Source: Prevotella sp. DNF00663 (lineage in GTDB: Bacteria > Bacteroidota > Bacteroidia > Bacteroidales > Bacteroidaceae). Taken from it: DNA of 39,256 nt. The notes under the pieces are model-generated. The model saw only the letters and a list, made by a program, of their open reading frames with translations. It ran no database searches and had not been told where the DNA came from. Below are positions 25,358 to 33,623 of this stretch, piece by piece. The DNA is taken from positions 1-39,256 of the forward strand of contig NZ_KQ960581.1 in NCBI RefSeq assembly GCF_001553265.1, written 5' to 3'. Each line of letters begins with the position of its first letter. Within the stretch, counting starts at the first letter, position 1. The translations under genes and the position numbers were made by a program.

Positions 25358-25607
25358 CTTTTGACTCCTTTCCAGTAATAGTCTCATCGATATAGTTTTT
25401 CACTTCGCCCCATTTGGTTCTAATATAAATAGAAAAACCAAATACGCTGCCTGCGTAAACGAGTGTTTGCGCGACATAACCTAGTACCGAATCATTGATG
25501 TGATAGTGATTAAGGAAAAAGCAGAGAAATGCCAGCAAGACACCGCTTGTAAGCATGAGTATAGCCGAGCCATACTGAATCCATTCTTTTGTATTATTCT
25601 TCATTGC
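25347..25607 (-). CDS. Probable holin
   Basis: An 86-aa protein with two membrane segments, about 9-31 (IQYGSAILMLTSGVLLAFLC) and 39-60 (VLGYVAQTLVYAGSVFGFSI), and a charged tail (DETITGKESKDGK), the layout of class II holins. The start is the ATG at MKNNTKEW; the longer frame uses GTG and crosses the promoter. It overlaps the lysin start by 11 bases and is the first gene after a terminator and a promoter-like box, so the lysis cassette may be timed separately. Confidence 0.75.
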   Translation of the reverse strand, partial: AMKNNTKEWIQYGSAILMLTSGVLLAFLCFFLNHYHINDSVLGYVAQTLVYAGSVFGFSIYIRTKWGEVKNYIDETITGKESKDGK

Positions 25608-25628
25608 CTTTGCAGTTTGATTGTGTAG

Positions 25629-25636
25629 CAAAGGTA
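25629..25636 (-). promoter_or_regulatory. Promoter-like box before the lysis cassette
   Basis: TACCTTTG (leftward) matches TAnnTTTG, 21 bases before the holin start and just after the terminator at 25677-25709. The expected TTTG upstream is not clear (T-rich only), so it is a candidate. Confidence 0.45.
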
Positions 25637-25676
25637 GATCGTGAATGGCTCTTATAAAAATACTATATGGGCAAAA

Positions 25677-25709
25677 AAATAGCACAATACATCACGTACC
25701 ATGCTATTT
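25677..25709 (-). terminator. Terminator before the lysis cassette
   Basis: Leftward RNA: AAATAGCA pairs with TGCTATTT and the stem extends through GGTAC/GTATT with G-U pairs valid on this strand; further U residues follow. It divides the late block into a portal-to-tail-fibre part and a lysis-tape measure part. Confidence 0.75.
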
Positions 25710-25744
25710 CCTGTAATAATAACTATGTAACGACTCGTAGAGTA

Positions 25745-26191
25745 TTATGCGTCTACAATCTTTTCGGGTTCTTCTTCTTCCTTAACCTCTGCTGTTGAAT
25801 CTTCTACTGGATGTTCTGTAGCGGGTTTGAACTCTGCCGGTTCCAGTTCTGACTCCGGCTTCTTCGGTTTCTCAAAGCTAAACGTCTCTACCAGTTTCGC
25901 TCCGGTCTCGATATGCTGGATGATAGCTTTGAGGTCGTTACTTGTTGTCTCTACAGCATCTACCGCCATCCCCTGTACCTGTATTGCACCGCCATCGGTG
26001 TATAACAGTGTTCCGACTCTGTGTGCAATCACGTCTTTGCTTACTAGTTCACAGACAATGTCTGTGAGGTCTAGTATCTTCACATGAGCGACATCCGTAT
26101 CATCGAGCGTACATGTGATTTGATGATAATACTTGTTATAGAAGATGCCGATTGTTTTTTCCGACTTTGAACGGATAATATTCACTTTCAT
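25745..26191 (-). CDS. 148-aa phage protein with acidic tail
   Basis: A 148-aa protein. The first 105 residues look beta-stranded with a short helix (KVNIIRSKSEKTIGIFYNKY, LTDIVCELVSKDVIAHRVG, NDLKAIIQHIETGAKLV); the remainder is proline- and glutamate-rich (EKPKKPESELEPAEFKPA...EEEEPEK) and probably disordered. It follows the 94-aa gene by seven bases. A tail or assembly role is possible, but I do not recognise a family. Confidence 0.5.
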   Translation of the reverse strand: MKVNIIRSKSEKTIGIFYNKYYHQITCTLDDTDVAHVKILDLTDIVCELVSKDVIAHRVGTLLYTDGGAIQVQGMAVDAVETTSNDLKAIIQHIETGAKLVETFSFEKPKKPESELEPAEFKPATEHPVEDSTAEVKEEEEPEKIVDA

Positions 26192-26198
26192 ATTGTTG

Positions 26199-26483
26199 TT
26201 ATTTAATTAAGTTGATAATTGCTTCGTTTACAAATGCCTTGAAGTATTCTGCAGCATACTTGCGCAAAGTCTCAATCTCTACGTCAGAGAGTTCTACTTC
26301 TTCTGCCTTATAGAGCTTCCGTGCAAATTCCAGTTCGCCTATGTCTTGCGTCTTATTATAGATGTAGTTAGCGAACTGTTGTAATGCAGACAATTCTCCT
26401 GCAGTATGTTGGGTCATGTCTAAATCCTTGATAGTTCCATCAATCTGTGTGACGTGAATCTTTCTAAAGTCTATTTTCTTCAT
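26199..26483 (-). CDS. 94-aa phage protein, possible tail assembly factor
   Basis: A helical 94-aa protein starting MKKIDFRKIHVTQIDGTIKD; the longer frame starts at a GTG inside the preceding gene. The helices (HTAGELSALQQFANYIYNK; VEIETLRKYAAEYFKAFV) and size are like small tail chaperones, but no programmed frameshift with the next gene is evident and the tape measure is not adjacent. The function is open. Confidence 0.5.
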   Translation of the reverse strand: MKKIDFRKIHVTQIDGTIKDLDMTQHTAGELSALQQFANYIYNKTQDIGELEFARKLYKAEEVELSDVEIETLRKYAAEYFKAFVNEAIINLIK

Positions 26484-26494
26484 GAATCTAATTA

Positions 26495-28402
26495 TTATGT
26501 TTGTCTTGCGAATCTCATGTTCCACTTGTGATTTCTAGCGTCATACACCAAGAACGTGAGGTCCCACGGGTCTACGTCCATCGTTGTTGACCTATCTCTA
26601 TAGCTAAACCGGTCGATGCCCGAAGTCTTGATACTTATCTCTTCTGATGTTGAAAATATCATATAGAATTGTCCATCCTCGCACCCACTAGGTAGGGTAT
26701 AGGTACTATCACCAGCTTCGTTTAAGTCTACAATAACATTGTCCATCTTCGACAGTGTCATAGAACCTCTCGACCGCTTTGAGTATAGACGAAATCCTGA
26801 TATATTGCCATTTTGAATATATAAAGCATGACTTCCCTCTATCGACGGGTCTAAGTCATATACCGGCGCGTTACTGATTGCTGAAATGTAAGCACCAATG
26901 GCTCCCCCTCTATCATTCTTGACATCAAGACATAACGGAATGTCCGGGAAACCGGATGTGGCGGGCAGTGTTCCAAGCCCAAACCTCGCTTTAATATCTT
27001 TAGAATCAAACATAATGATGTTATTAGTCAATCTCATAGTCATTGCGAGTTCGGGATGATTTGGCATCGCCCCCTCTGAAGAGTATATCTCTTTGAAAGT
27101 TCCGATAGCTCCTTCAATCTTTTTCACTGTGAGATTATCGACATCGATGTACGGAGCTTGCAGAATCGGGTTACCATTTACCCCGAGTTTGAAAACAGCT
27201 ATCGGTGTACCGTTTGCCGATTTCACTCTGAACTTATCCGCTATAATTGATACCGCTTCCTCGTCAATATTGATGCCGATATTTTTGAGTCCGAGCTTGA
27301 TATTATCAGCTTTCAGATTCAGAGCTGCGAATTGCTCATCAACATCCGGGTCATGCCATGAGGTTGCCGTGTTGCCCTCTTCCAATTGCACTTCTGATAT
27401 ATACAGTGTTCCGTTCCGGCGCAGCCATAAATAGACTCGCAGCCATCCCGACTTCGGTGCTGTGAATGTCTCTTTGATATATTGCCACTTCCCGACAATA
27501 TCATTGTCGCACAAATAGTTTTTTCCGAACCATACTGCATTCTTGCGCTTATCTACGGCATCACTGATATACAGTTCGAGGCATGTGTTAGCCGGATCGC
27601 TAGAGTTCACCCACGCACTTACTGTGTACTCTTTATCTTTTTCGACGTATGTAATGAAGAATACACCTCCGTATTGAGGAGTCGTTTGATTCTGCATTTC
27701 TACTTTGACAAAAGCATGCCCATTATGTGCTGCATCGGATGTTCCACTATAGCGCCGTACAGATGCGTTGGCAGACTGTCTCTGCTCTACAACTTGTTGC
27801 GTACAACTTTCTGTCAACTTCACGGAGTCCCATCTTAGCGATGCACCTTTGAGAAGATTAGTACCGCCCACGGTCTTCTTGATAGCTAAATCAATCTGCC
27901 CGTCAAGCGCTGTAATCTTAGTTTCAGTCTTGCTCTTATAGCCATTGAAATCTTCTCTAACGCTTTTCACAATTCCACCTAGTTCGTCCTGTTTACTTAT
28001 CCATTCTGCCATGACGGTATGAAAGTTCACAGCGAACGGAATCTTTGCAGAGAACATTCGTCCTTCCAGTGTCGCCTTGATACCGACATATCCGCGCCCG
28101 GCACTACGCTTTGTGGTTGTATCTGTTAAAATTTTAGTCAAAGTAACGATATTACCAACTACTTTCGCAGCGCAATTCTCACAGTTCGCATTGTCAATCT
28201 CGACACTAGAAGGGAGTCTGTCCATACTGCCTTGATGAATCATGACCGTTATCGGACTGGCCGCTAGCGCCGAGCTTGTTACGAATCCGTCGTTGGCTGT
28301 ATCGAAGACCAATTGCTCCGGATTGACTATCACCTGATAAGCATCATCACCATCATGCACCTCTGCCACCGTGATTCTGCCTCTACCTATAACCTTTGTC
28401 AT
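26495..28402 (-). CDS. Tail spike/fibre-type protein with carbohydrate-binding-like domain
   Basis: A 635-aa protein. N-terminal VIGRGRITVAEVHDGDDAYQ resembles the start of the upstream tail protein (ARGQITIVDLNDAKQV), suggesting a common attachment module. A coiled coil follows (about 135-175), then a jelly-roll-like domain at about 180-350 starting GGTNLLKGASLRWDS and ending LYISEVQLEEGNTATSW, a pattern of carbohydrate-binding modules in phage tail proteins. The C-terminal part is fibre-like and beta-rich. It probably contacts the host surface; the exact receptor is unknown. Confidence 0.65.
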   Translation of the reverse strand: MTKVIGRGRITVAEVHDGDDAYQVIVNPEQLVFDTANDGFVTSSALAASPITVMIHQGSMDRLPSSVEIDNANCENCAAKVVGNIVTLTKILTDTTTKRSAGRGYVGIKATLEGRMFSAKIPFAVNFHTVMAEWISKQDELGGIVKSVREDFNGYKSKTETKITALDGQIDLAIKKTVGGTNLLKGASLRWDSVKLTESCTQQVVEQRQSANASVRRYSGTSDAAHNGHAFVKVEMQNQTTPQYGGVFFITYVEKDKEYTVSAWVNSSDPANTCLELYISDAVDKRKNAVWFGKNYLCDNDIVGKWQYIKETFTAPKSGWLRVYLWLRRNGTLYISEVQLEEGNTATSWHDPDVDEQFAALNLKADNIKLGLKNIGINIDEEAVSIIADKFRVKSANGTPIAVFKLGVNGNPILQAPYIDVDNLTVKKIEGAIGTFKEIYSSEGAMPNHPELAMTMRLTNNIIMFDSKDIKARFGLGTLPATSGFPDIPLCLDVKNDRGGAIGAYISAISNAPVYDLDPSIEGSHALYIQNGNISGFRLYSKRSRGSMTLSKMDNVIVDLNEAGDSTYTLPSGCEDGQFYMIFSTSEEISIKTSGIDRFSYRDRSTTMDVDPWDLTFLVYDARNHKWNMRFARQT

Positions 28403-28420
28403 AAGTTTTCAATTTGATGA

Positions 28421-29458
28421 TTATTGCGAAACCTCGCAGAAAAATGTTGCCTTTTGGTCAATCTCATTTGCTGCGACAGTGATAGGATTCCCTGTCTTGA
28501 CGTTGCTCGCTGTTCCTGCCCAGTTCGCCTTGTTACCGTTCTTATCGTACTTGAACCACGTACACGTGAACTTCCGGGAACTCTGCGGAGTAGTCTCATC
28601 CTCAATCTTCGTTGCACCGCGATACACACGTGCCATGAGCTGCGTGTTTCCCTGCCCATTGACTATCTTGTCACCGGTCGTGCTTACCACCTCGACGGTG
28701 TAAGGGTCAGTCTTATCTTCAAGCGTCTCGATAGCTTCCGCCCTGTCGCTACCATCCGTGACAACGACACGGTAGGATTGAAAGTTCAGCACATCATTGA
28801 CACCTACTGTCAACGTACTGGTACCGTTAACTGTCGAGATACCTGTAGTCACTGCCTGCCATGTTCCGCCACCTGTAGCAACGAACTTCTCCCATTTAAA
28901 GTTCAATCCATCAGTATCGTGTGTGCCCCCTCGATAGACATTCGCAACGAGCTGCAGAGACGTCAACGCATTTCCCTCGTCGAAGATACGCCCCTTTGGA
29001 GCAGTGATAACAGCTTGGAACAATGCTCCGGCACTGGATGAACGGACAATAGCATCTTCATGCTCCAGTGTTGTATCCTGCCCGGTATCACTATCATGAT
29101 AGGTTGCCTTACAAACAATTTTCAGACTGCCGGCTGTGAGGTTCTGCTTGATAGTGAGTGTGCCACCTGCCGATATGGCTGCGACTGAATATGCTCCGCT
29201 CGTCTGCCCGGCATTGACGGTCACACCACCAACGATGTAGCTAAGCGCCGTGAGCTTTTCCACTTGATTGCTGCTATTGCCGGTCACGTACACTTTCGGA
29301 CTAACCACGCATGGAGCAGAAGTGAAATTCGGAGTATGTATCTTCGTGTCGGGATTGTATATCTGTACACGCTCCGATATGTCGAATCGCATCTGTACCT
29401 GTTTCGCGTCATTCAGATCTACTATTGTTATCTGACCTCTTGCCTTTACTGTTGACAT
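28421..29458 (-). CDS. Tail protein with tandem Ig-like repeats
   Basis: A 345-aa protein: an N-terminal module (KARGQITIVDLNDAKQVQMR), a beta-rich part, then two Ig-like repeats. The last repeat (DPYTVEVVSTTGDKIVNGQG to ITVAANEIDQKATFFCEV) matches the C-terminus of the next tail protein upstream, and an earlier repeat (APKGRIFDEGN...LVANVYRGG) is related. Ig-like domains on phage tails usually aid weak binding to surface glycans. It lies between two other fibre-type genes in the late operon. Confidence 0.6.
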   Translation of the reverse strand: MSTVKARGQITIVDLNDAKQVQMRFDISERVQIYNPDTKIHTPNFTSAPCVVSPKVYVTGNSSNQVEKLTALSYIVGGVTVNAGQTSGAYSVAAISAGGTLTIKQNLTAGSLKIVCKATYHDSDTGQDTTLEHEDAIVRSSSAGALFQAVITAPKGRIFDEGNALTSLQLVANVYRGGTHDTDGLNFKWEKFVATGGGTWQAVTTGISTVNGTSTLTVGVNDVLNFQSYRVVVTDGSDRAEAIETLEDKTDPYTVEVVSTTGDKIVNGQGNTQLMARVYRGATKIEDETTPQSSRKFTCTWFKYDKNGNKANWAGTASNVKTGNPITVAANEIDQKATFFCEVSQ

Positions 29459-29500
29459 AATTTTGTTGTTTTATTGATTTATAAAAATGTTTTCTGTTGA

Positions 29501-30919
29501 TTATTCAATGTTAACGATGCAGTCTATCTGCGCCCTTTTGTCGATTTCCTGTGCCGAGACAGTGATACGATTGCCTACTGCCTCATGTCGCTTGTTCCAC
29601 GCCATATTGAACTCTGCGTTCGGTGTATTCACAAGCCACGAGAACTGATTAGGCTGTAGTGTATCGGTAATATCCTCTTCTCCATGCAACACCGTAGCCG
29701 TCAACACCACATCGCCTTGACCGTTGTGAATGATATTGCCCCGGTCGGTGTTGATGATGACCGTGTAGGGCGATGAGCCTTTCTCTGCGAGAGCACTCCA
29801 AGCAGGCGAGTTCTTGCCCGGTCTGTCTGTCGTACTCTCTGCAATACAGAGCCACGTACCACCATCGCACTGCCATGACTCGTATTTGTGCGCTGTAGTC
29901 CCCTGCGCCGGCCATTTGCCCATGTGAATGACGTTGGGTACAATGTCGCCACTATAGCTCATCCACTCCACAGCAGAAGAGCGAAGTGTGATTTTCTCGC
30001 TTGACAACTTCAAAACTATATTTTTAGTTCCAAGGCAAAAATCATAGATATTTCGATACATCTCTATCGTAGGACTGTCGCCGCTTGTTGTGAGCTGCGT
30101 ATAATTCATCCTACTCTTATCGCTGCTAGCGATGCCATGCACTTGATCCCATAAGGCGTTATGCCCGCATAGCACGATGACATCACCGGGCATAGGCTCA
30201 TCCGTTCCGTTAGGGTCATAGAAGTTCGCTACATTCGACAAGATAATATAAGCATCATGCTCTGCTGTCTTTTCTGCTACCTCTTCAACAGTACGCCAAT
30301 AATACCTGTTTGATATTCCTGAATAAATACCCTCTCGGATATTGAAAGTTTGACATCTCGGTTGGTCCCCCGGCTTCCATCCATTGTAAGTTGCTGTTGT
30401 ACCATCGTCAGTCTTGATATAACATCTCCATCCATTAGCGACTTTCTCTACACGTTCGATACGCGATGATGCAGGAGAGAGTGATATATCACCTCCAACA
30501 CTTGACAGCCTACGTATTTCAAGTTCATGAAATATAGCTTTACCAACGACCTCGATAAAGTCTATCTGTCCATGCGCCTTACCATCATCATCTATCCAAA
30601 CACCGAAGCCTTGAAGTGTTTTTTCAAAACCAACGCTCTTGATAGCATTGATGATGATTTCATGAAGTTTCGCATTGCCTAAAGAGTCTATCCCCAGCTC
30701 TCCGAGACCGATCTTCATTCCTTTTAATAAAGTAAGGACATAAGGCATTACCTCATCTTGATCTTTGCGAAGATAAGGTGTACCATCGTCGAGATAGGAT
30801 AGGAGAGATAGAAAGGCATTACCGATTCGTTCAGCGGTATTGGCGTGTGCCCGTCGTTCGTCTCGTACTGTTTCAAATTGCTTGCGCAATGCTGCTTTTC
30901 TATCGTCTGTCTGACTCAT
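29501..30919 (-). CDS. Tail fibre-type protein with C-terminal Ig-like domain
   Basis: A 472-aa protein with a helical start (DDRKAALRKQFETVRDERRA), a region with repeated SLGNAKLHEIIINAIKSVG-type sequence typical of Bacteroidota tail proteins, a middle part with Trp- and Tyr-rich loops (WQCDGGTWLCIAESTTDRPG), and a C-terminal Ig-like domain (PYTVIINTDRGNIIHNGQG to ITVSAQEIDKRAQIDCIV) shared with the next gene. Likely part of the host-contact complex. It is followed 42 bases later by the Ig-repeat gene. Confidence 0.6.
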   Translation of the reverse strand: MSQTDDRKAALRKQFETVRDERRAHANTAERIGNAFLSLLSYLDDGTPYLRKDQDEVMPYVLTLLKGMKIGLGELGIDSLGNAKLHEIIINAIKSVGFEKTLQGFGVWIDDDGKAHGQIDFIEVVGKAIFHELEIRRLSSVGGDISLSPASSRIERVEKVANGWRCYIKTDDGTTATYNGWKPGDQPRCQTFNIREGIYSGISNRYYWRTVEEVAEKTAEHDAYIILSNVANFYDPNGTDEPMPGDVIVLCGHNALWDQVHGIASSDKSRMNYTQLTTSGDSPTIEMYRNIYDFCLGTKNIVLKLSSEKITLRSSAVEWMSYSGDIVPNVIHMGKWPAQGTTAHKYESWQCDGGTWLCIAESTTDRPGKNSPAWSALAEKGSSPYTVIINTDRGNIIHNGQGDVVLTATVLHGEEDITDTLQPNQFSWLVNTPNAEFNMAWNKRHEAVGNRITVSAQEIDKRAQIDCIVNIE

Positions 30920-30967
30920 ATTTTGTTTATTGCAAAAATAACAAACATAACCTTATTATAATAATAC

Positions 30968-31555
30968 TTAGATGAGATGGGACAATGTCCTTCCGATAAT
31001 GCTGTCAAAGCCATTAAACATCATGTCGAGCGCATTAGAGATTACTCCCTGATATTCTGTACCCATCGATTTCGCCTCATACTCTTGCAGCCGCTTGATA
31101 GAGTAGTAGTATTTCTTTAGAAACCATTCCCGAGGCCCTACCGGGAATATCGGTGGAACGGTATCACCAAATTTCGGGCCGACCTTATGCGGTCTGTCCA
31201 GCCCATGTTCATGACGATATTGAGGGTCTAGTATTTCCAAATGTCCACCCGACACCCTTGGACGTGGTACTTTCTCACCTCCTTGTGCATTTGTCCACTT
31301 TTTCCATGCGAACGACGGAGTAACACCATGAGCCACATAGATTCCGTATTCCGCAAAGCGATGTTCTATAGAGGTGTTAGGACCCGGATGGTGGCTGCCT
31401 TTGATAGATTGTTGTAGGTATCCGGTTCGTTTGATAGGGGGATTGAACTGGTTCATTTTCTCTACCCATATACGTACCATCATATCTGTCCATCCCTCTT
31501 CCCACTTTCGTCGTTCGTCTGCAGTCTGTGGCTTAATCCGCCCATTCTGTATCAT
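30968..31555 (-). CDS. Head-tail joining (neck)-type protein
   Basis: A 195-aa protein from the ATG at MIQNGRIKPQ; three codons more are possible with TTG. It carries RTGYLQQSIKGSHH, RFAEYGIYVAHG and GPREWFLKKYYYSIKRLQEY, the layout of HK97 gp10-like tail completion proteins (small strands, aromatic groups, then a C-terminal helix). Position after the portal and before the tail fibres supports a neck role, though it is an inference from pattern. Confidence 0.5.
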   Translation of the reverse strand: MIQNGRIKPQTADERRKWEEGWTDMMVRIWVEKMNQFNPPIKRTGYLQQSIKGSHHPGPNTSIEHRFAEYGIYVAHGVTPSFAWKKWTNAQGGEKVPRPRVSGGHLEILDPQYRHEHGLDRPHKVGPKFGDTVPPIFPVGPREWFLKKYYYSIKRLQEYEAKSMGTEYQGVISNALDMMFNGFDSIIGRTLSHLI

Positions 31556-32039
31556 CGTATTCAAGTTCTATCGGTTGTACGTTCTGAACCATGAAGTATA
31601 GTCCTGTCACACCGTTCATAGCATAGCGTCCAATCTCGTTAGAGTATATTTTGTCGACTTCGAGATATTCGAGTTTGTCATCATAAGTCATCTGTATCTT
31701 ATCAAAGATCATCTTTGAATGTATCTGTCTAAAGAGACGTCGACAAAGATTCAATTTATTTTCACGATCTTGCATATCATCGTATCGATAGCCGGCTAGG
31801 ATGAAGACTGTATAAACATCTTTCTTGAAGAAGCTAACCCCTGCTGAGAACGTGTTCTGTGCAGTCGTATCATCTACCATAATGAAGTTTGCAGTCTTTG
31901 TAAATTGCTGCATTACTCCCTGAATCGATTCGGGTCCAGAGCAAAATACCGTCTTGAACTTATTATTGACAGCCAACTTATTCTTACTGCCAATATCCTT
32001 GATATATTCAAATATGTCGAAAAGATCTTCTGTTACCAT
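31533..32039 (-). CDS. Neck/tail terminator-type phage protein
   Basis: A 168-aa alpha-beta protein (LFDIFEYIKDIGSKNKLAVN; FKKDVYTVFILAGYRYDDMQ; RRLFRQIHSKMIFDKIQM; ATGLYFMVQNVQ-type ending). Its size, fold impression and position resemble tail completion proteins. It overlaps the next gene by 23 bases. I cannot assign a specific family. Confidence 0.45.
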   Translation of the reverse strand: MVTEDLFDIFEYIKDIGSKNKLAVNNKFKTVFCSGPESIQGVMQQFTKTANFIMVDDTTAQNTFSAGVSFFKKDVYTVFILAGYRYDDMQDRENKLNLCRRLFRQIHSKMIFDKIQMTYDDKLEYLEVDKIYSNEIGRYAMNGVTGLYFMVQNVQPIELEYDDTEWAD

Positions 32040-32041
32040 GA

Positions 32042-32848
32042 TTATTTGTTATTGAACTTTTTATTAAACTCATCAGCTTCTTGTGCTTTACGATCCAGCT
32101 CTGTTAATGCTCGCCAACACGGGATATTATATATAGTCTCTTCTTTAGTCACATCCCCTTCTGTCAAAGCGCGTATCTGCGTATTGATAGCATCAATGAT
32201 GTTATACTCCGAGCTATCGTCTGTATCGACGTGTTTAAAGAAATGTGGAAATGCTTGCGACAACACTAATTTGATATGAGAGTACCAGAAAAAGACACCT
32301 AACAGCTGTGCTGCATCCATCTTGATACGTTTCGCCATTTTCCCATTTTTCTTTCGATACAAGATAAGCGCCAGTTGTTCGAGATAGCGGTCAGACGGTG
32401 ATAGCATATAGGCCTGATAGCATTTTTCTGCATTCAGATAGTCAAGGAAACAGACCCCATGCAGGTTGACATCGACCGCACGAAGGCCTTTAATATCCTC
32501 CAACCGAACGTCAATGTCTTCGTACGAATCGATGTAATTGAGTTGCGAAAGTAAGCTCTCAACCTGCCAAGCCTGTACAGTGAAAAACCTACGCTTCCCC
32601 CACCATGTAGTCCGGACGAAACATTTCCATCCAAACCTGTCTCTTTTGACGACATGTATGCCGGTAAAGCGCATGAACATATATGTTTTGATTACCGTAT
32701 GATCCTCGAATGTCGTAAGCAACGTCAATACATAATGTAGCTGCTGTTGTGTCAAGTCTTTCCACGCCTTCGGAGCGGTAAGGTCTAGCGAACCGTCAGC
32801 CGTTGAAAAGGAAGGCTGATGACTCCTTAGTGTTTTGAAAATTTTCAT
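32042..32848 (-). CDS. 268-aa phage protein between portal and tail genes
   Basis: A helical and aromatic-rich protein (APKAWKDLTQQQLHYVLTLL; FVRTTWWGKRRFFTVQAWQ; MDAAQLLGVFFWYSHIKLVL). The start MKIFKTLRSHQ is chosen; an earlier ATG is at 32881, and the longest frame uses TTG. It overlaps the preceding gene by about 50 bases and stops two bases before the next start. The composition is typical of Bacteroidota phage proteins of unknown function in this position. Confidence 0.5.
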   Translation of the reverse strand: MKIFKTLRSHQPSFSTADGSLDLTAPKAWKDLTQQQLHYVLTLLTTFEDHTVIKTYMFMRFTGIHVVKRDRFGWKCFVRTTWWGKRRFFTVQAWQVESLLSQLNYIDSYEDIDVRLEDIKGLRAVDVNLHGVCFLDYLNAEKCYQAYMLSPSDRYLEQLALILYRKKNGKMAKRIKMDAAQLLGVFFWYSHIKLVLSQAFPHFFKHVDTDDSSEYNIIDAINTQIRALTEGDVTKEETIYNIPCWRALTELDRKAQEADEFNKKFNNK

Positions 32849-33623
32849 GATGATTGGCTTTATAAGCTGATGACCCTGCATAGATATTGAATGTATCAAG
32901 GTCTGAATCAACTATATTCAACACATTTCGTAGTGCTATCTGATTAGCAATAGACATACCTTTACTTGCAAATACGTCTGTATATCTTACTATTTTATCA
33001 ATGAACTTCTGAACCTTTTCTGTCTCATTGCGACGATATAGTCGTAGCACTTCGTCCATTTGCAGATCTGAAATCCTAGAGCGCAGGTATTCGTCTGCAC
33101 TTTCTATAGAAGAGAGCATACTATTCCAATCTTGATAAGTAAGATTGGTTGCTTTTCCACGTAGGAAGAAGGTATATTCGTCGTAGAGATAAGCAATAGA
33201 TTGATTTGCCTGTTTCGTTTCTCCCCATTTCGGTGATCTCAATAGATTGAGTAGCATCCCAAGTAGCTGCAGTCGACGAGTACGTAGTGTCCCATCCAGC
33301 GCATCTACACGCTGCTTGCTAGCCGGACTAACCTCCTGCGTACTCACAATGCCGAACCCGGTAGGTGTGAGTACTAGATCTAATTGCCGTAATACAGACA
33401 GGAATGCTGTCACGCAAATATAGTGTACGCAGCTTTGATAAAGTACACTCTCTTTTCCTGCTTCTTCTAATCTTTCTTCTCCTGCATCTCCTAGAATGTT
33501 TAGCTTTGTCAGGGCTATTTCCTGTTCGATTGCAGGGGCAATTCCTTCAAAGACCTCTTCATGCGCGCTTGTTCCGACAGGCAGTGCACGTTCAAAATCC
33601 GATTTTCCTATATTGATTTCCAT
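32796..33623 (-). CDS. DUF6712-type phage protein (connector region)
   Basis: A 275-aa mainly helical protein starting MEINIGKSDFERALPVG with GAAGAA just before; the longer frame uses GTG. ALTKLNILGDAGEERLEE, YLYDEYTFFLRGKATNLTYQ and SRISDLQMDEVLRLYRRNE fit what I recall of DUF6712, a Bacteroidota phage family next to the portal. A head-tail connector role is inferred from order. It overlaps the portal gene by 32 bases. Confidence 0.55.
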   Translation of the reverse strand: MEINIGKSDFERALPVGTSAHEEVFEGIAPAIEQEIALTKLNILGDAGEERLEEAGKESVLYQSCVHYICVTAFLSVLRQLDLVLTPTGFGIVSTQEVSPASKQRVDALDGTLRTRRLQLLGMLLNLLRSPKWGETKQANQSIAYLYDEYTFFLRGKATNLTYQDWNSMLSSIESADEYLRSRISDLQMDEVLRLYRRNETEKVQKFIDKIVRYTDVFASKGMSIANQIALRNVLNIVDSDLDTFNIYAGSSAYKANHHENFQNTKESSAFLFNG

